A DNA stretch of 64,000 nucleotides from Entoloma clypeatum (taxonomy: Eukaryota > Basidiomycota > Agaricomycetes > Agaricales > Entolomataceae). Both the position numbers and the translations under genes were made by a program. Location of the stretch: contig OY751489.1 of NCBI GenBank assembly GCA_963565915.1, positions 1,426,001 through 1,490,000 of the forward strand, written 5' to 3'. Each line of letters begins with the position of its first letter. Positions within the stretch are counted from its first letter, which is position 1. Positions 20,976-33,000 of the stretch are shown here, in pieces. The notes beneath the pieces were generated by a model. The model was not told the origin of the DNA. It made no database searches and was given only the letters and a program-made list of their open reading frames with translations.

Positions 20976-22620
20976 GTAAGTCATTTATTAAATCTCAGTT
21001 GCACTGATACTACAATCATTGTAGGTGTCTAGGGCATGTTGTCAACCTCGGCAATGTTTCCATCATGGACCATATCACAAAGATCACCACTGTCAAAAAT
21101 GCAACTGTGATCTGGGAGTACGATCCCTTGTTACCCAATAATCGCGTCCTCAACGGCTTGTTGGATGTCATCGCCATGATTTGAACGATTGCAATCAAGG
21201 TATGTCATGATATATCCTTGTGAGTTCCTACTGATTCAAAATTACATACAGATCCAAGTATCTGGTACACACATCGACGTGTTCCAGAAACTGCAAGTCA
21301 AAGCTGGTTTCGATACAGCCCTCAAGATTCTCCTTCATTCAAACATCCAATGGGGCACTGCTGATGGAATGCTCAGTCGCGGATATGAACTCAAGGATGT
21401 ATGTGATCAGTTTTACTTTCCTCAACAGCGTGCTGATTTCACATGTCTAGCCTATTGATCTTTTTATATCAACTGCTTATCAGCATTTCGGGCCCATGAT
21501 GACAATCCGGAAGAATGGACGCATCTCCAAAAAGATACCATGGAGTGCCATTCAGATGGAAGTGGATGATTGGCAATGGGTCACCAATGTGCGAGACATC
21601 CTCAATGTATGTATGTGATCTCTTTTATATTTCTGCTCACAATGTATTTTTCGAACAACGCCGACAGGATTCTAACCAATTTCAACAAGTTTTCTCAGGC
21701 AAAAAACATGCAACCTTGTGGAGGGTCCTGCCCTGCATTGAGGATCTTCTGAGTGCATGGGAGAAGAAAGCCATAGACCCTTGTTTCACCCTATTTCACA
21801 GAGCCCTTCAAGATGGTATCAAGAAGCTCAACAAATACTACTGCAAATTCGACGACATTCCCGCCATTCTCCTTTCCCTTTGTGAGTTTATTTTGTCTTA
21901 AGGCTTTTGATGTATTTATCTGTTTAATAGTGATCCATCCATACTACGGACTTCCATACATCGCACATAAATGGGGCGGGAAAAAGGAACAGGAGGCCAA
22001 AATTGATGAGGGGAATCTTGATGCGAAAGACTGGCAGGACGAGGCCCAGAAACTTCTGGAAACCATGGTAAGAATCAGTTTAATCAAATGTTTCAAGGAG
22101 CTGACCTATTATTAGCTGGAAGAATATTGGAACAAGGCCCACATTGCCATGTCTCACTCCACCACCACATCACGTCCTGCCACTGTTGCCGCCTCTGGTA
22201 CCGTAGCTAGTTCCTCCAATGCTGGCACCTCTTCTTCTGTCTCCGTACCCACTTTCCATGCCACCGCTCACACCAAGAAACCAGCTGCATCCCGACCACC
22301 TGACAGCTATGATACTCATCGTCAAAGCCTTCTCAATAGTCGTTCGCCTTTTGACAGAGGATGGAGGGCCAAGATGCGGAAATACCTCGACGCTATGCCA
22401 TTTCCTGGAGTCGATCGGCATACTGATATCATTGAATGGTGGCAGGTGTGTACGAGCATTCAACTATTCGACATTCGTGCAGTGACATGGACTTTTTAGG
22501 ACAACAGCAAAAATTTCCCCACGTTCTGCTCTGTTACTCTCAACATTCTCGCCGTTCCAGCATCATCAGTGCCCTGCGAACGTTTATTTTCGGTGGGGAA
22601 GCAGGTTGCAACCGACCGTC
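20976..22620 (+). pseudogene. hAT-family transposase gene, multi-exon and broken
   Basis: Spliced in my reading, the exons give an hAT transposase C-terminal two thirds: a LGHVVNLGNVSIM block (near 21033), ELKDPIDLFISTAYQHFGPM, an acidic helical core, a Ser/Thr-rich linker, and the hAT dimerisation motif with PASSVPCERLFSVGKQVATDR (near 22551-22615). Small introns fit at 21200-21251, 21399-21450, 21607-21667, 21892-21930, 22068-22115 and 22446-22499; each joins the frame. An in-frame TGA at 21180-21182 breaks it. The N-terminus is absent or unrecognised (foldback 1 sits just upstream), and the C-terminus runs into short tandem repeats at 22621. It would cut and paste DNA with 8-bp duplications if intact. 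Confidence 0.85.
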
Positions 22621-22853
22621 AACTGGTTAATCATGTTAAATAACCTCGAATAACTGGTTAATCATGTTAAATAACCTTGAATAACTGGTTAAGACCAGTT
22701 ATAACTGTACCTCAGCTGCTGGTCTCAAAATTTAACTGGTTAATAAAAGTTAAGTGAAGGTTAAGGACTTGTGGTATGATTTCTTAACCTAGTCAAGTCA
22801 GGTTAATGACTTTTGAGGCCATTAATTTAACTTAATGTGACTTCAAAACACTA
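22620..22853 (+). repeat. Short tandem repeat and probable hAT right end
   Basis: A unit of about 31 bp (CTGGTTAATCATGTTAAATAACC core) occurs twice and then partially (22621-22700). GGTTAA motifs follow. The stretch ends in TTCAAAACACTA at 22842-22853, a typical hAT-like terminus (reverse complement TAGTGTTTTGAA). No matching left end was found. Confidence 0.45.
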
Positions 22854-22880
22854 CTTCCACCAACATCGTCAACTGTGATG

Positions 22881-23159
22881 TGTGGGGGACTGACTCTGGC
22901 TGATCTCGGATCTTGTCACACAGTCCGAGCATGCCCCTCTCGATGGCACCCCAGCTCTGGGTTATATATAGTTTCTTGGGATTCCATTCTTAGCAGGTTT
23001 TGGTTATATTGGGTCTATGGTCAGCTGCGACGAAGTAGTATAAAAAAGGATGTGGTATGTAGTATGGAATCATCATTCAGGTCTTTCTCGTTTTTTCTTG
23101 TGCTTGCGCTCTCTCACTTCTCTCGATGTGCACTCGCTGCCTGTGGTCTGGACGCCACA
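22881..23159 (+). repeat. gypsy-D 5' LTR (279 bp)
   Basis: TGTGGGGGACTGACTC...GACGCCACA. It contains TATATATAG near 22965. Its partner at 52264-52542 differs at about 20 positions by eye, mostly transitions, so the element is much older than its guests. Confidence 0.85.
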
Positions 23160-23163
23160 AAAG

Positions 23164-23179
23164 TGGAGCCCACTACGAG
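23164..23179 (+). other. gypsy-D tRNA-type primer binding site
   Basis: TGGAGCCCACTACGAG starts 4 nt after the LTR. The TGG start fits pairing with a tRNA CCA end. The tRNA species was not identified. This contrasts with the self-complementary sites of the chromoviruses here. Confidence 0.5.
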
Positions 23180-23656
23180 TCAAGATGAACATTGAGGAGA
23201 GCCCTGCTGCTGCTGCTGCCGATGCCGACCTCGCTGTGTACCTGTTGCCTACTGAACCTCTGTCAACCACTTGTCCGTTCACACATCTGTCTTGCCACTG
23301 TCTCTGCATGTCATCAGTGCTGCTCACCGCATTCCCTGTTGTGTCTCTGGTTGCTTGCCATCCTCTGTCACCTGCTTCACATCGTAGCCACGATTTCTTT
23401 CCCTTTGCGCTGTTCTACTCGAGGTCTCCCTTCTCACCGAGGTCGCACTTCAACCCATGCCGTGCCAAGACCGTCAACTCGACAACTTGCTCCGTGTCTT
23501 GGGATCCGCGGAACTTCCACCCGCCAAACAGTTGATAATGCTGCGACCAACACACAGTCAGCCACAGCCACCCCAACCAACTCCATATGTCGTCCATCTA
23601 GTCCTCTATCTTCTTTACTTTCTTCGTCATCATCCTCCGGTCCTATCAATCTCAAC

Positions 23657-24825
23657 ATGGCCGACCCCGACGATACCGAAGGACCCCAACTTCCTCCCTG
23701 GGTCCGAAACTACACACAGTCATGTGACGTCACAATGATGCCACACTCACGTGACTCGAAGACTTTACATTTTGATCCAAAGAAATCGGAAGGCCTCATG
23801 GATTTTTTGCACAAATATGAAAGCTTGACCGATGCCTGCCGAATGTCGAACATGGAAAAGATTGATTGGATTGTGCATTATACTGACATCCAAACACGTG
23901 AAGTATGGAAGACTTTTGACAGTTATCGTGACAAGAATTGGGCGGACTTCTGCCAGACGCTTATCGACTCATATCCCGATGCCATCGATGGTGGAAAGAA
24001 GACTGAGGCCGAACTCAATAAAATTGTGAAACAGCAGAGGAAGAAGAAGATTAGGAATCAAAACAAAGTGACAACGTACCATCACGACTTCATGCGCATC
24101 GGACGAAGTCTACTTTCAAGGGAAATCATATCCGAGAAGGAACTTGACAAGGCATTTTGGAAAGGCTTCCCACCAATGCCCAACGCCGTATCCTGGCGCA
24201 ATTACAGGCCAATGGACTGGATGGCACACGCTTCAGCTGCGCTCGAGTACCTCGTGTCCATCAAATTTTGCCAGTCGCCCTTGAAGTCTTTGGTAACGAC
24301 ATCTTGCACATCAACAATGGACCATCAGACTCCGACTCTAGTACGTCCGACTCAGACAACGACAGCGACGATAGCGATGACAATTCTTCTGATTCTGATG
24401 CGGGGGACAGAAAGAAGAAAACTGTAAAGGTAAAGACGGTTAAATTGAAAAAGGGAAAGGATACTATTGAGGGCTTGACAAAGAAGTTAGCGACAATGAC
24501 AACAACCGATGATACATATGTTGCTTATTATGCACGCCTCGCCGCGATCGCCCCAAGTGTCGCCCACCTCATGAATCCTCCAGCCAGTCTTGTTGCCCTC
24601 ACTGCAAAGAACCATCAGGCTCCAGCACCGGTTCCTGCAATGTACAAACCACTGCACATGACATACAATGCGCCAAACACAACGTACAATGCACCCCGGA
24701 ACACGACTTGGGGACAAACGGACCATGTCGGCCATTTTTGCCAGAAAGGAGGCCACTTTTTGAGGGAATGCCCGCAGGCGACAGAATACCTCTGCGACAA
24801 TAAATGTGTCTACCGGGACAACTGA
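23657..24825 (+). pseudogene. gypsy-D gag remnant
   Basis: It starts at the ATG of MADPDDTEGPQLPPWVRNY at 23657 and stays open to about 24200 (capsid-like FDPKKSEGLMDFLHKYESL, then DWADFCQTLIDSYP-like helices). It then shifts frame near 24200, where an acidic serine-rich stretch (SDSDSSTSDSDNDSDDSDD) and a zinc-knuckle region follow. The knuckle reads GHFCQKGGHFLREC, so the first cysteine of the usual CCHC appears lost. The region encodes a nucleocapsid-type protein but is not functional as it stands. Confidence 0.8.
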
Positions 24826-24930
24826 TTCCATGCCCCCGATGGCTCTTGTCTCCTTGGGCACCCTGACAGAATTAAAGGATCCATTGATGACTGGCATCAG
24901 CAACGCGCAGCGCCACAGAATACTGCTACA

Positions 24931-27900
24931 ATGGCTTATTTTGAAAGCGGATGGTCACAGATGCCAGCTGTCAGCGCTGTCATGGTTGAAGTTGTTGAGG
25001 ACACTGATGAACCTGTGCAAAAGGATTCAGTGAAGGAAACGGACAAAGCACACAATGTCGATGATGAAGACGAAATCTTGCTGGGTGGCTTTGAGGATCT
25101 TGAACGTTGGAACGTCAAGGGATACACGTATGCAACACGTTCCACTACAGATGCATCTGACAATGCGGAGCAAGCCAACGAACAAAGAGACCAAGTAACA
25201 CCTACCACAATACCCAAACAACCTGTAATCCCGCCCCCTGCATTCATATATGAAGCAAAGATAGCCGACCCCGCATCTGTTGACCGCATCTATGACAAGA
25301 TTATGGCAACTGTTGTTGCTGTACCTGTTCAAGACCTCTGCTCAGCTAGTCCCAGCCTTCACAAGCGTCTTGTCGAGAATCTATGCACCCAATGTGTCCC
25401 GAATCCTGTGCATACCCACGACGATGCAACCACCGCAGTCCTCACACAAGACCCGCGAACAACCGTGAAACTTGGCTTCAGCTCGCCCTTGTGCGAAATC
25501 AATGTAATGGTCAGCGGGAAACAGGAGCTTGCTTTGTTGGATGAAGGATTGGAGATTGTTGTTGTGAGGAAGGACTTGGTCGAAGATTTGAAATTGAACA
25601 TGAATAGGGAATGGGTGATGGTAATGGAGACGGCCAATGGGACCAAGGAGACAATGTTGGGCTGTGTGAAATGGTTAGAGATCGAAATCAATGGGATAAA
25701 GACATATGTGCATGCATATGTGACTGCCAGCCCCTTTCCAACTGTTACTCGGCCATCCTTGGCAAAAGAGCGTGAAGATGAAACACATCGACAAAGGACA
25801 GCGCATTATAGTTAAAGTTCACGACCCACGAGACAAAACAGGACAGCAAGCCCGCATTGTCGTTGCACGGAACAGAACACCAAGCCAACTCAACCTTGCA
25901 TGCTTCCGGTCCGATCTCGATCAAACGAACATGTGGCAGTACAATCGATCAAGGCCCATAACCAGAAATACCAACTCCAATTTACTCCCACTGGCACATT
26001 CTTCTCTTGGCGAGTTCTTACTTGCATCATCATTTCGATATGATCCTGTCCAATGTGTATTGGCTTACAAAACTGTTGCGCAGAAGATACGACCCATTCC
26101 AACTACTGTGCCTGAAAACTCCAAATTGCACCGAAAATTCCCAGAAGATCCCTTGGTAATGTTACCCCCTGTTGCCCTCAGCCCACCCCCCTTCATTCCT
26201 GGCCATTGATTGACTACGGAATGTGTCAGCGCATTAGGTATATTAAATAATGACTTTTTATGGCCTGAAGAACGCACAATCGCGCTATCAGTCCTGAAGA
26301 ACAACGAAGATGCACTCACATGGAATGAAACAGAAAAAGGACAATTCTGCGACGACTATTTTTCATCTGTTGTCATACCCATCGTCGAACATGTTCCATG
26401 GGCGCACAAGAATCTCCCCAATCCACCAGGTATTTGTGACAAAGTAATCAGCCTTGTCAAACAGAAGATCGCAAACGGCATCTATGAACCTTCCAACAGT
26501 TCATACAGACACTCATGGTTTTGTGTGGGAAAACCCAGCAGTAACATTCGGATAATTCACAACATGGGACCCTTAAATGCTGTGACAATTAGGGACACAG
26601 CGCAACCTCCCCCTCGTCGAATTATATGCCGCACAATGTGCTGGGCGCGGAATTTACACTGGACTGGATCTTTTTGTTGGCTATGATCACAGAAGCCTTG
26701 CCCCAGAATCCCGCAACTACACCACATTTGACACGCTGCTCGGGACACATCGGCTTATGGTTCTCCCCATGGGATGGCACGGATCGATGCAGGTTTTCCA
26801 AATTATCTGACATTGCATTTATCTTACAGGACGAAACAGACATCACACCCAACTTCGTCAATGACATCAACGTACTAGGAAAAACTACGCGCTACGAGAC
26901 AGACAACAGGGGATACGAGACGATACCAGGACACCCAGGGGTCCGCCGCTTCATGTGGGAACACCTACTTGACGTAAACCGTGTTTTACACCGTCTCAAG
27001 CATGCAGGCGCCATGGTTTCCGCCTTGAAGCTTACTCTCGCATGTCCAGAAGTCGTCACAGTTGGACAGCTTGTCACCTACAAGGGGCGGAGGCCAGATG
27101 TGAAGAGGGTGGCAAAAGTCAAAAGCTGGCCGGTGTGCAAAACACTAACTGACATGAAGGGATTCTTGGGGCTCACAGGAACAATGCGAACATGGATTAA
27201 GGACTTCGCGCACATCACTTACCTGTTGAACGAACTCACCAGGAAGTCTGTACCTTTTACCTGGGGTGAAGAACAACAGAACGCGATGCAGAACCTCAAA
27301 GACACCATCTTATCATGCCCCACTATCCCCTCGATCGACTACAACACAGAACACAAAGTCTACTTGTCAGTTGACTCTTCATGAAACGGATGCAGATATA
27401 TCCTCAGTCAGTTCGCCGACCAAGGATGGCGATGCCCTGCACACTTTGGATCCATCACCTGGCCGGTTCATTTCACATGTTACTCTCAAGCGCAGCTCGA
27501 ACTACGCGGCGTCATGGAAGCACTTGTCAACAACAAACTTTATATCATCAGCATAATGAAACTACAATTAGAAGTCGATGCGAAGTATATAAAAGGTATG
27601 CTAAACAACCCGGATATCCATCCAAATGCAACCATCAACCGGTGGATCATGGTAATCCTACTCTTCGATTTCAAATTTGTCCACGTACCTGCAACCGACT
27701 TCAAAGGACCAGGTGCCCTGTCTCAATGCAAGAAAACAATGGATGACAGAGATCCAACCAAGAATGCTGCTGAGGAATGGATGGAGGATATATTGAGCTG
27801 CGGAATTTGGGTGGCGGACACAATCTTCCTTGATCTCGGCAACAACATCAACAGCGCATTGGTCTTAGCATCAACAATGGTTCATAACCTGACAATTCCG

Positions 27901-28449
27901 TCAACTGACATTATGCGACGTAGGGACAAGGACCTCGAGGACATACAAAGATTCCTGGAAGACAGGACATGACCGGAACACGGCACCAACGACGACATAC
28001 TACGATTCATTAAGAGGGTGAACCGATTTTTCATACGTGGGAAATGACTTTGGCGACATGACGCCCAGGGCAAACACCAGCTGTACATACATGAACATGA
28101 CAGATACCGACTACTATGTGACGTCCACGACAAACTTGGACACTGAGGGCTATACGCAACACGCAAAAACGTCGCAATGCGATTCTGGTGGCCTGCTCTC
28201 GACGACAACGTTAAATGGTATCTAAAGACATGTCACCAATGTCAAACGCGCTCCATGCAACATACCGTGATCCCGCCCACCATTTCTTATCCAGGCAGCC
28301 TCTTCAGCAAATTATATGCTGACACCATGGTACTTCCCAAATCCGAAAACGGCTTTCGATTCATCGCGCAAGATCGCTGTAGCTTGACAACTTGGCCAGA
28401 GTACATCGTGCTGGAAGGGAGAATGGTAAGGCAATTTCTGGGTGGCTAA
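24931..28449 (+). pseudogene. gypsy-D pol remnant: protease, RT, RNase H, integrase N-terminal half
   Basis: Protease-like region near 25480-25700 (LCEINVMVSGKQELALLDEG; the usual DSG is DEG). RT pieces run from 26395 to 27384. The catalytic block is FVNDI near 26856 where the family has an ID/DD pair, so one Asp is lost. The palm/thumb motif YETIPGHPGVRRFMWEH follows near 26920. RNase H begins YLSVDSS then TGA (27382-27384) where a tryptophan is usual. It continues with VDAKYIKGMLNNPD near 27577. The integrase zinc region and first core part (CHQCQT near 28230; LYADTMVLPK near 28312) end at 28449 against a MITE-like repeat. Several frameshifts are present. Clearly dead. Confidence 0.85.
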
Positions 28450-28685
28450 TGGTGCAACCTAGTCAGTAAGGGTGATATATCATATCCTAACATCTTAGCA
28501 CAACTGTGTTGCATGTACAGCATTAATTACAGGTCTACTGGGTGATACATCATGAGTGATATATCACCCTCATTGTAATATATCATGACTCCCCCAAAGT
28601 CTTTGTGGTTCATTTCTGTTTGCTGGTTCATGCAACTTAGTCAGTTGGCCAATATAATGAACCATGGCCATGCTTGTGCACCATT
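28448..28685. repeat. MITE-like repeat with AATGGTGCA ends
   Basis: AATGGTGCA at 28448-28456 is inverted as TGCACCATT at 28677-28685. Inside is a TGATATATCA-rich segment (28470-28590) related to 36528-36645. It sits exactly where the gypsy-D integrase frame breaks off. Confidence 0.4.
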
Positions 28686-28887
28686 CCCTTTTTAATTCAT
28701 CGGCTAGTTATTTTTATTCCTTCCTGATATAGGTTTTTCACAGGTCGGGGATAGTCTGGGATAGGGGTAGCCCCTCTGCGATGGTGCAGCTTATAATGGG
28801 TGTGGGGGTACAGAAAACCCACATGTTTTCATGAGGATGATAGCAGCGACAGGCTCTCGGTGTTGAGTACCTGCCTGCTGTTGTGGA

Positions 28888-29334
28888 CCTCCCAGCACAC
28901 TTTCCCCTCTCTGGCCACTGGTTTCGCCTCCCGTGCCATTTGGCGGATGGGCAGGTGGCACCAGTGGGCGGTTTTGGGGTGGTGGACAGCGCGGTCGTAG
29001 ACATCCCACCTTGTCCCATTACAGCCCTTGCCTTGCCCCGCCCCGCATCATGTCTCATCCCCCAGTGCTCACATTGTTGGGCCACTTGCTGTCATGAGCC
29101 TCCCAGTGCACCTCCCCCTCTCTGGCCACTGGTTTCGCCTCCCGCGCCATTTGGCAGACGCATAGGTGGCAGTAGTGGGCAGGTTCGGGGTGGTGGATGG
29201 GGCAGTCGTGAACAGGGAGATCGTGGATGGGGTGGTCATGGATGCGGTGGTTGTGAATGCAGTGGTTGTGGATGTGGTGGTCTGGACAGGGCAGTCATGG
29301 TCGGGGCAGTCGTGGTTGTAGATAAGGTGGTCAG
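28888..29334 (+). repeat. 211-bp-period tandem repeat and GGTGGT minisatellite
   Basis: The block starting CCTCCCAGCACAC at 28888 recurs at 29099 (offset 211) with the shared core CTCTCTGGCCACTGG. It is followed by GGTGGTNNTGGATG-like short repeats to 29334. Copia-B is inserted in this array, which resumes at 35119. Confidence 0.75.
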
Positions 29335-29643
29335 TGTTGAAACTTTTCCCATCACGTAGATTAGATTAGATTAGATTACATCACGTGACCTTTACATATC
29401 TTCGTTACATACTTGTTTGGTTGGTACAAACAGTAGTACGGTATATAAGACCAGGAAACTGTCAATATCAACAAGTTGTCTCTTGACTCTTAACCAGCTC
29501 CATCGCTCTTACCAGCCTCAACCGCTCTCACCAGCCTCACCCCTCCCAAACCATGTAAGTGGCTAGAACGGTTATGTAGAGTACTTCCACTGTAGCTGGT
29601 TGCTCAGTACATCTGTGGCTAACGCCCAGGTGGAACTTCAACA
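29335..29643 (+). repeat. copia-B 5' LTR (309 bp)
   Basis: TGTTGAAAC...CTTCAACA, with TATATAA at 29442-29448 and a four-fold TTAGA repeat (29353-29373). A GTAAGT splice-donor-like motif lies at 29555-29560. Confidence 0.97.
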
Positions 29644-29995
29644 GGTTATGGGCCCCGGATAGCAGAGGGATTTGGGAAACGCTGGCAACAGCGAGTACCT
29701 GCCCACTCTACCCTGGTTGGCAAGGAACCGATCGAAAGATCTAGGTTCTGAGTCATACTTCTTCACATATGAACCTGGGAACGTCATTACGACAAGTACC
29801 TGTCATGAGACGTCCCTAAGGGGATTGACCTAGTACACTCCATGTGGAAACGTTGATTGCACCTTATACGTTTCTGACATATAAAGGGTTTTTCCCATGA
29901 CCGCTATTCCTAAAGGGAATATGTCATAAGGAATCATTTAATTGTTTTCTTGAATCATATTCATAACACATCACTGATTGGGAAACCTTTTTTAG
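29555..29995 (+). other. Candidate leader intron of copia-B (donor in LTR, acceptor before ORF)
   Basis: The donor is GTAAGT at 29555-29560. The acceptor is TTTTTTAG ending at 29995, with a branch-like CTGAT at about 29974. The ORF starts 13 nt later at 30008. Donor, branch and acceptor are conserved in copia-C (45547-45995). Splicing would remove the primer site and every upstream ATG, including an ATG-TAA minimal frame overlapping the donor. Inferred from sequence only. Confidence 0.55.
29644..29658 (+). other. copia-B primer binding site (initiator tRNA fragment type)
   Basis: GGTTATGGGCCCCGG follows the LTR directly. GGTTATGGGCCC is the same motif as the primer site of Drosophila copia, which pairs with an internal part of initiator tRNA-Met rather than its 3' end. 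Copia-C has it at 45639. Confidence 0.75.
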
Positions 29996-30007
29996 ATTCA
30001 TCTAAAA

Positions 30008-33000
30008 ATGTCTACTTCTCGCTCTGCTCTTGACACCATCACCCCCTTTGACGGCATCGACTACCAAAGTTGGGCCGAGAAGATGAAGTCCTACCTCCTC
30101 CATCAAGGAGTTTGGCGCCTCGTTTCTGGCGACATCACCCGCCCTGTGATCGCCGACTTCACCACCACGGTCTCCACCCCTGGTGCCACCGCTGCCGCCC
30201 CCCCTGTGCTGGCTACTACAGTCGACCAGCCCGGCTTCCGCAAGGAAGAAAAAGCCTGGATCAGGGACGACGACGTAGCGCTCGGGGCGATACGCCTGAA
30301 GGTCTCTGAGGCGATCAGACGCCACATCAAGGACAGCACCTCGGCACTTGGCGCATGGAAAACACTGAAAGATGCCTACTCCAAGGTATCCCCGGCTGTC
30401 ATCTTCGGCGATTTCAAGGCCGCCGCCACCTACAAACTGTCTGGACGCGACCCAGTACCTGAAATTGAACGCCTGGGGTCTCTCTTCGCCCGGCTCGCCG
30501 ATTCAAGCTTTGTCGTCCCCGACCTGATGCAGGCAATGATCCTGGCCAATGCAATTCCCGACGCCTGGTCGTCACTTTCCACCGCCCTTTTCCAGGTCTA
30601 CGACGCCGATGATTTCACCTACAAAGCCGTCGCCGAAAGCATCATCTCTGAATACCGGCGCAAGTATGCGGTCGGGTCTACTCGTGCGTCCAATGAGCCG
30701 GCCTGGAAAATTTCCGGGACAAAGCGAAAGGGGCAGGACCCCAAATGGGAAAGGCAGCAAAAGCCGAGTACCTCACAGAACGACGCTGACGAGCAGCCTA
30801 ACTCGAGCGACCCAAGTACCGCTTCTGAAAAGAAGAAGGGAAAGGGACGCTGGCGCAATCAGAAGAAAAGCGCTAACACTGCGGACAACACGTCCGACCA
30901 TGTGGAAGAAACGGTTGAGTTTGTTGCTCCCGCCATCCACTTCCCTCCTCTCCCGCCACCATCCTTCACTACCGTCACCGGGCGCGGGAAAACAATGAGC
31001 ACCGCCCAGCCAGACTCTCAGCAGATGCAGTCGCTCCTTCAGCGAATGAACCCGCCTCCATCCCAGTACACCGGGCTTCCTTCGGGCAAGCCGTCTGTGT
31101 GGAAGAAAAACGACCATGTTCGCAAACTCGCGCGCGGCATTGGTGCCCGCCCCTCAGGGTCAAACCTTCGCATTCTGGATACGATTATCCCAGAAGAAGA
31201 CGAAAGACCGTCCAAGCAGCGTCGAGTTACTCCGCCGCTGGACCAAACCCTTAGGATGATGGACATAGACCATCAAAGCGAGCGGATGGGGCCAGACCAA
31301 TTCGAAGATGGGCTCATTGAACTTGACGGTTCGTCATCTTCCTCTCCTGAATCTGACCAATTAAGGAAAGCTAATAACACCTCCTTGCAGACGTGTAAAA
31401 TATTAGCTAGTACTAGTGCAGAATGTATGGATCATATTGACAACGATCTATATAAAAAATATACAAAGCACTTTGCGTCATGTACACACTGTAAGGAGAA
31501 AGAACGTGCACAATGGATCCTAGACTCCGGTGCCTCGTTACACTTTACCCATGAGTTCAAGGACTTCGCGTACTACAGGCCTCTTAAAGCTAAGCGATTT
31601 GTCCAAACAGCTGAAAAGGGAAAGAAACTGGAAATTCTCGGAGTTGGGGCCGTTCCAGTACGGCATACCCTAAATGGGGAAATAAAAACCCACCTTCTCC
31701 GACCTGTATTCTACATTCCGGACATGGACACACGCCTATTGTCCCTAGGCGTCTTCCTTAATCACGGTTACAAAGTAGACGGAATGCGTGGAGAAATCAA
31801 CATCTCCAAAGGACAGAACAAAATACAGTTCTCGCCTCACATTCTCGGACAAACCATTTATTGGTTAGACACTGAAATACGTTATGACCAAATCCACGCG
31901 ATCTCTAGCGAAATCACTGTCGAAACCTGGCATAAACGCCTTGGCCACCCAAATGACCAAGCGCTCAATAAGATTCCCACTAGTACCAAAGGAGTACCCA
32001 AAACGTTAGTACGTGAGAAATCACAGGAAAGCTGCACGGGGTGTCTAAAAGGGAAAATGCCAAATCAATCTTATCCTAACTCAATGACAAGGGCTGTCAA
32101 ACCCTTTGATTTGATCCATTCGGATTTAAAGCAGATATCCACGGCATCGTACCACAAGTACAAATATTTCCTTACCTTTTTGGACGATTTTTCATCCCAT
32201 GTCTGGGTCGTCTTGCTTAGGAAGAAGTCAGGCGCCATCACGGCGCTGAAACAATTCCTTGCGATGATCCAGAATCAATTTGCCGCTACCCCTAAAAAGT
32301 GGCGGGTTGATGGAGGTGGAGAATTTGACGAATACAAGGATGTACTTGCCGATCATGGAATTCTGATCGATGTCACGCTCCCATATCAGCACCAGCAGAA
32401 TGGTAGAGCAGAAAGGATCAATCGAACACTATGGGAAAAATCTCAGGCATTGCGCTTCGATGCATGCTTACCGCCCATGTGGTGGGAATTCTGTTTGGAA
32501 CACGCAGCATTTCTCTACAACAGAACCCCCATGCAGCGTCTTGAATGGAAAACCCCTTACTTCAGGGTGACCAATGAGATCCCCAACATGTCTAGTGTCA
32601 GAGTATTTGGATGTCAGGCATATGTATATATCCCAAAAGAGAAACGTAGGAACTCCCTGGAATCAAGATCCCGATTGATGATTTATCTCGGATCGAAACC
32701 AGGGGTCAAAGGATACCGCTTCATGGATCCTGAGACCAACACGATGTTCATGGGCGGGAAAGCTATCTTTGATGAAAGCAAGTACCCTAGATGCCACATT
32801 GACCCATTGCCAGAAAACCACCCAGAAATGGAAAACCCAGAGCCGGCTGATGAGTTTGAGGATCTCATTCCCGGCAGCAATGATGACGATAGTCACAACG
32901 AAACACCTCATATCCCAGTTCCCATTGAACAGGATCAACCTGAATCAGACAACGAACTGCCTGCCAGTGAGCCTGATGACCAACCGCGAGTACCCACCCC

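Noticed and set aside
17803..20978. 8-bp target duplication for foldback element 1
   Set aside because: GTTGGCAA and GTCCCGTA match at only three positions.
24556..24825. A separate host zinc-knuckle gene after 24500
   Set aside because: Position and sequence match the gag end of gypsy-D after a frameshift.
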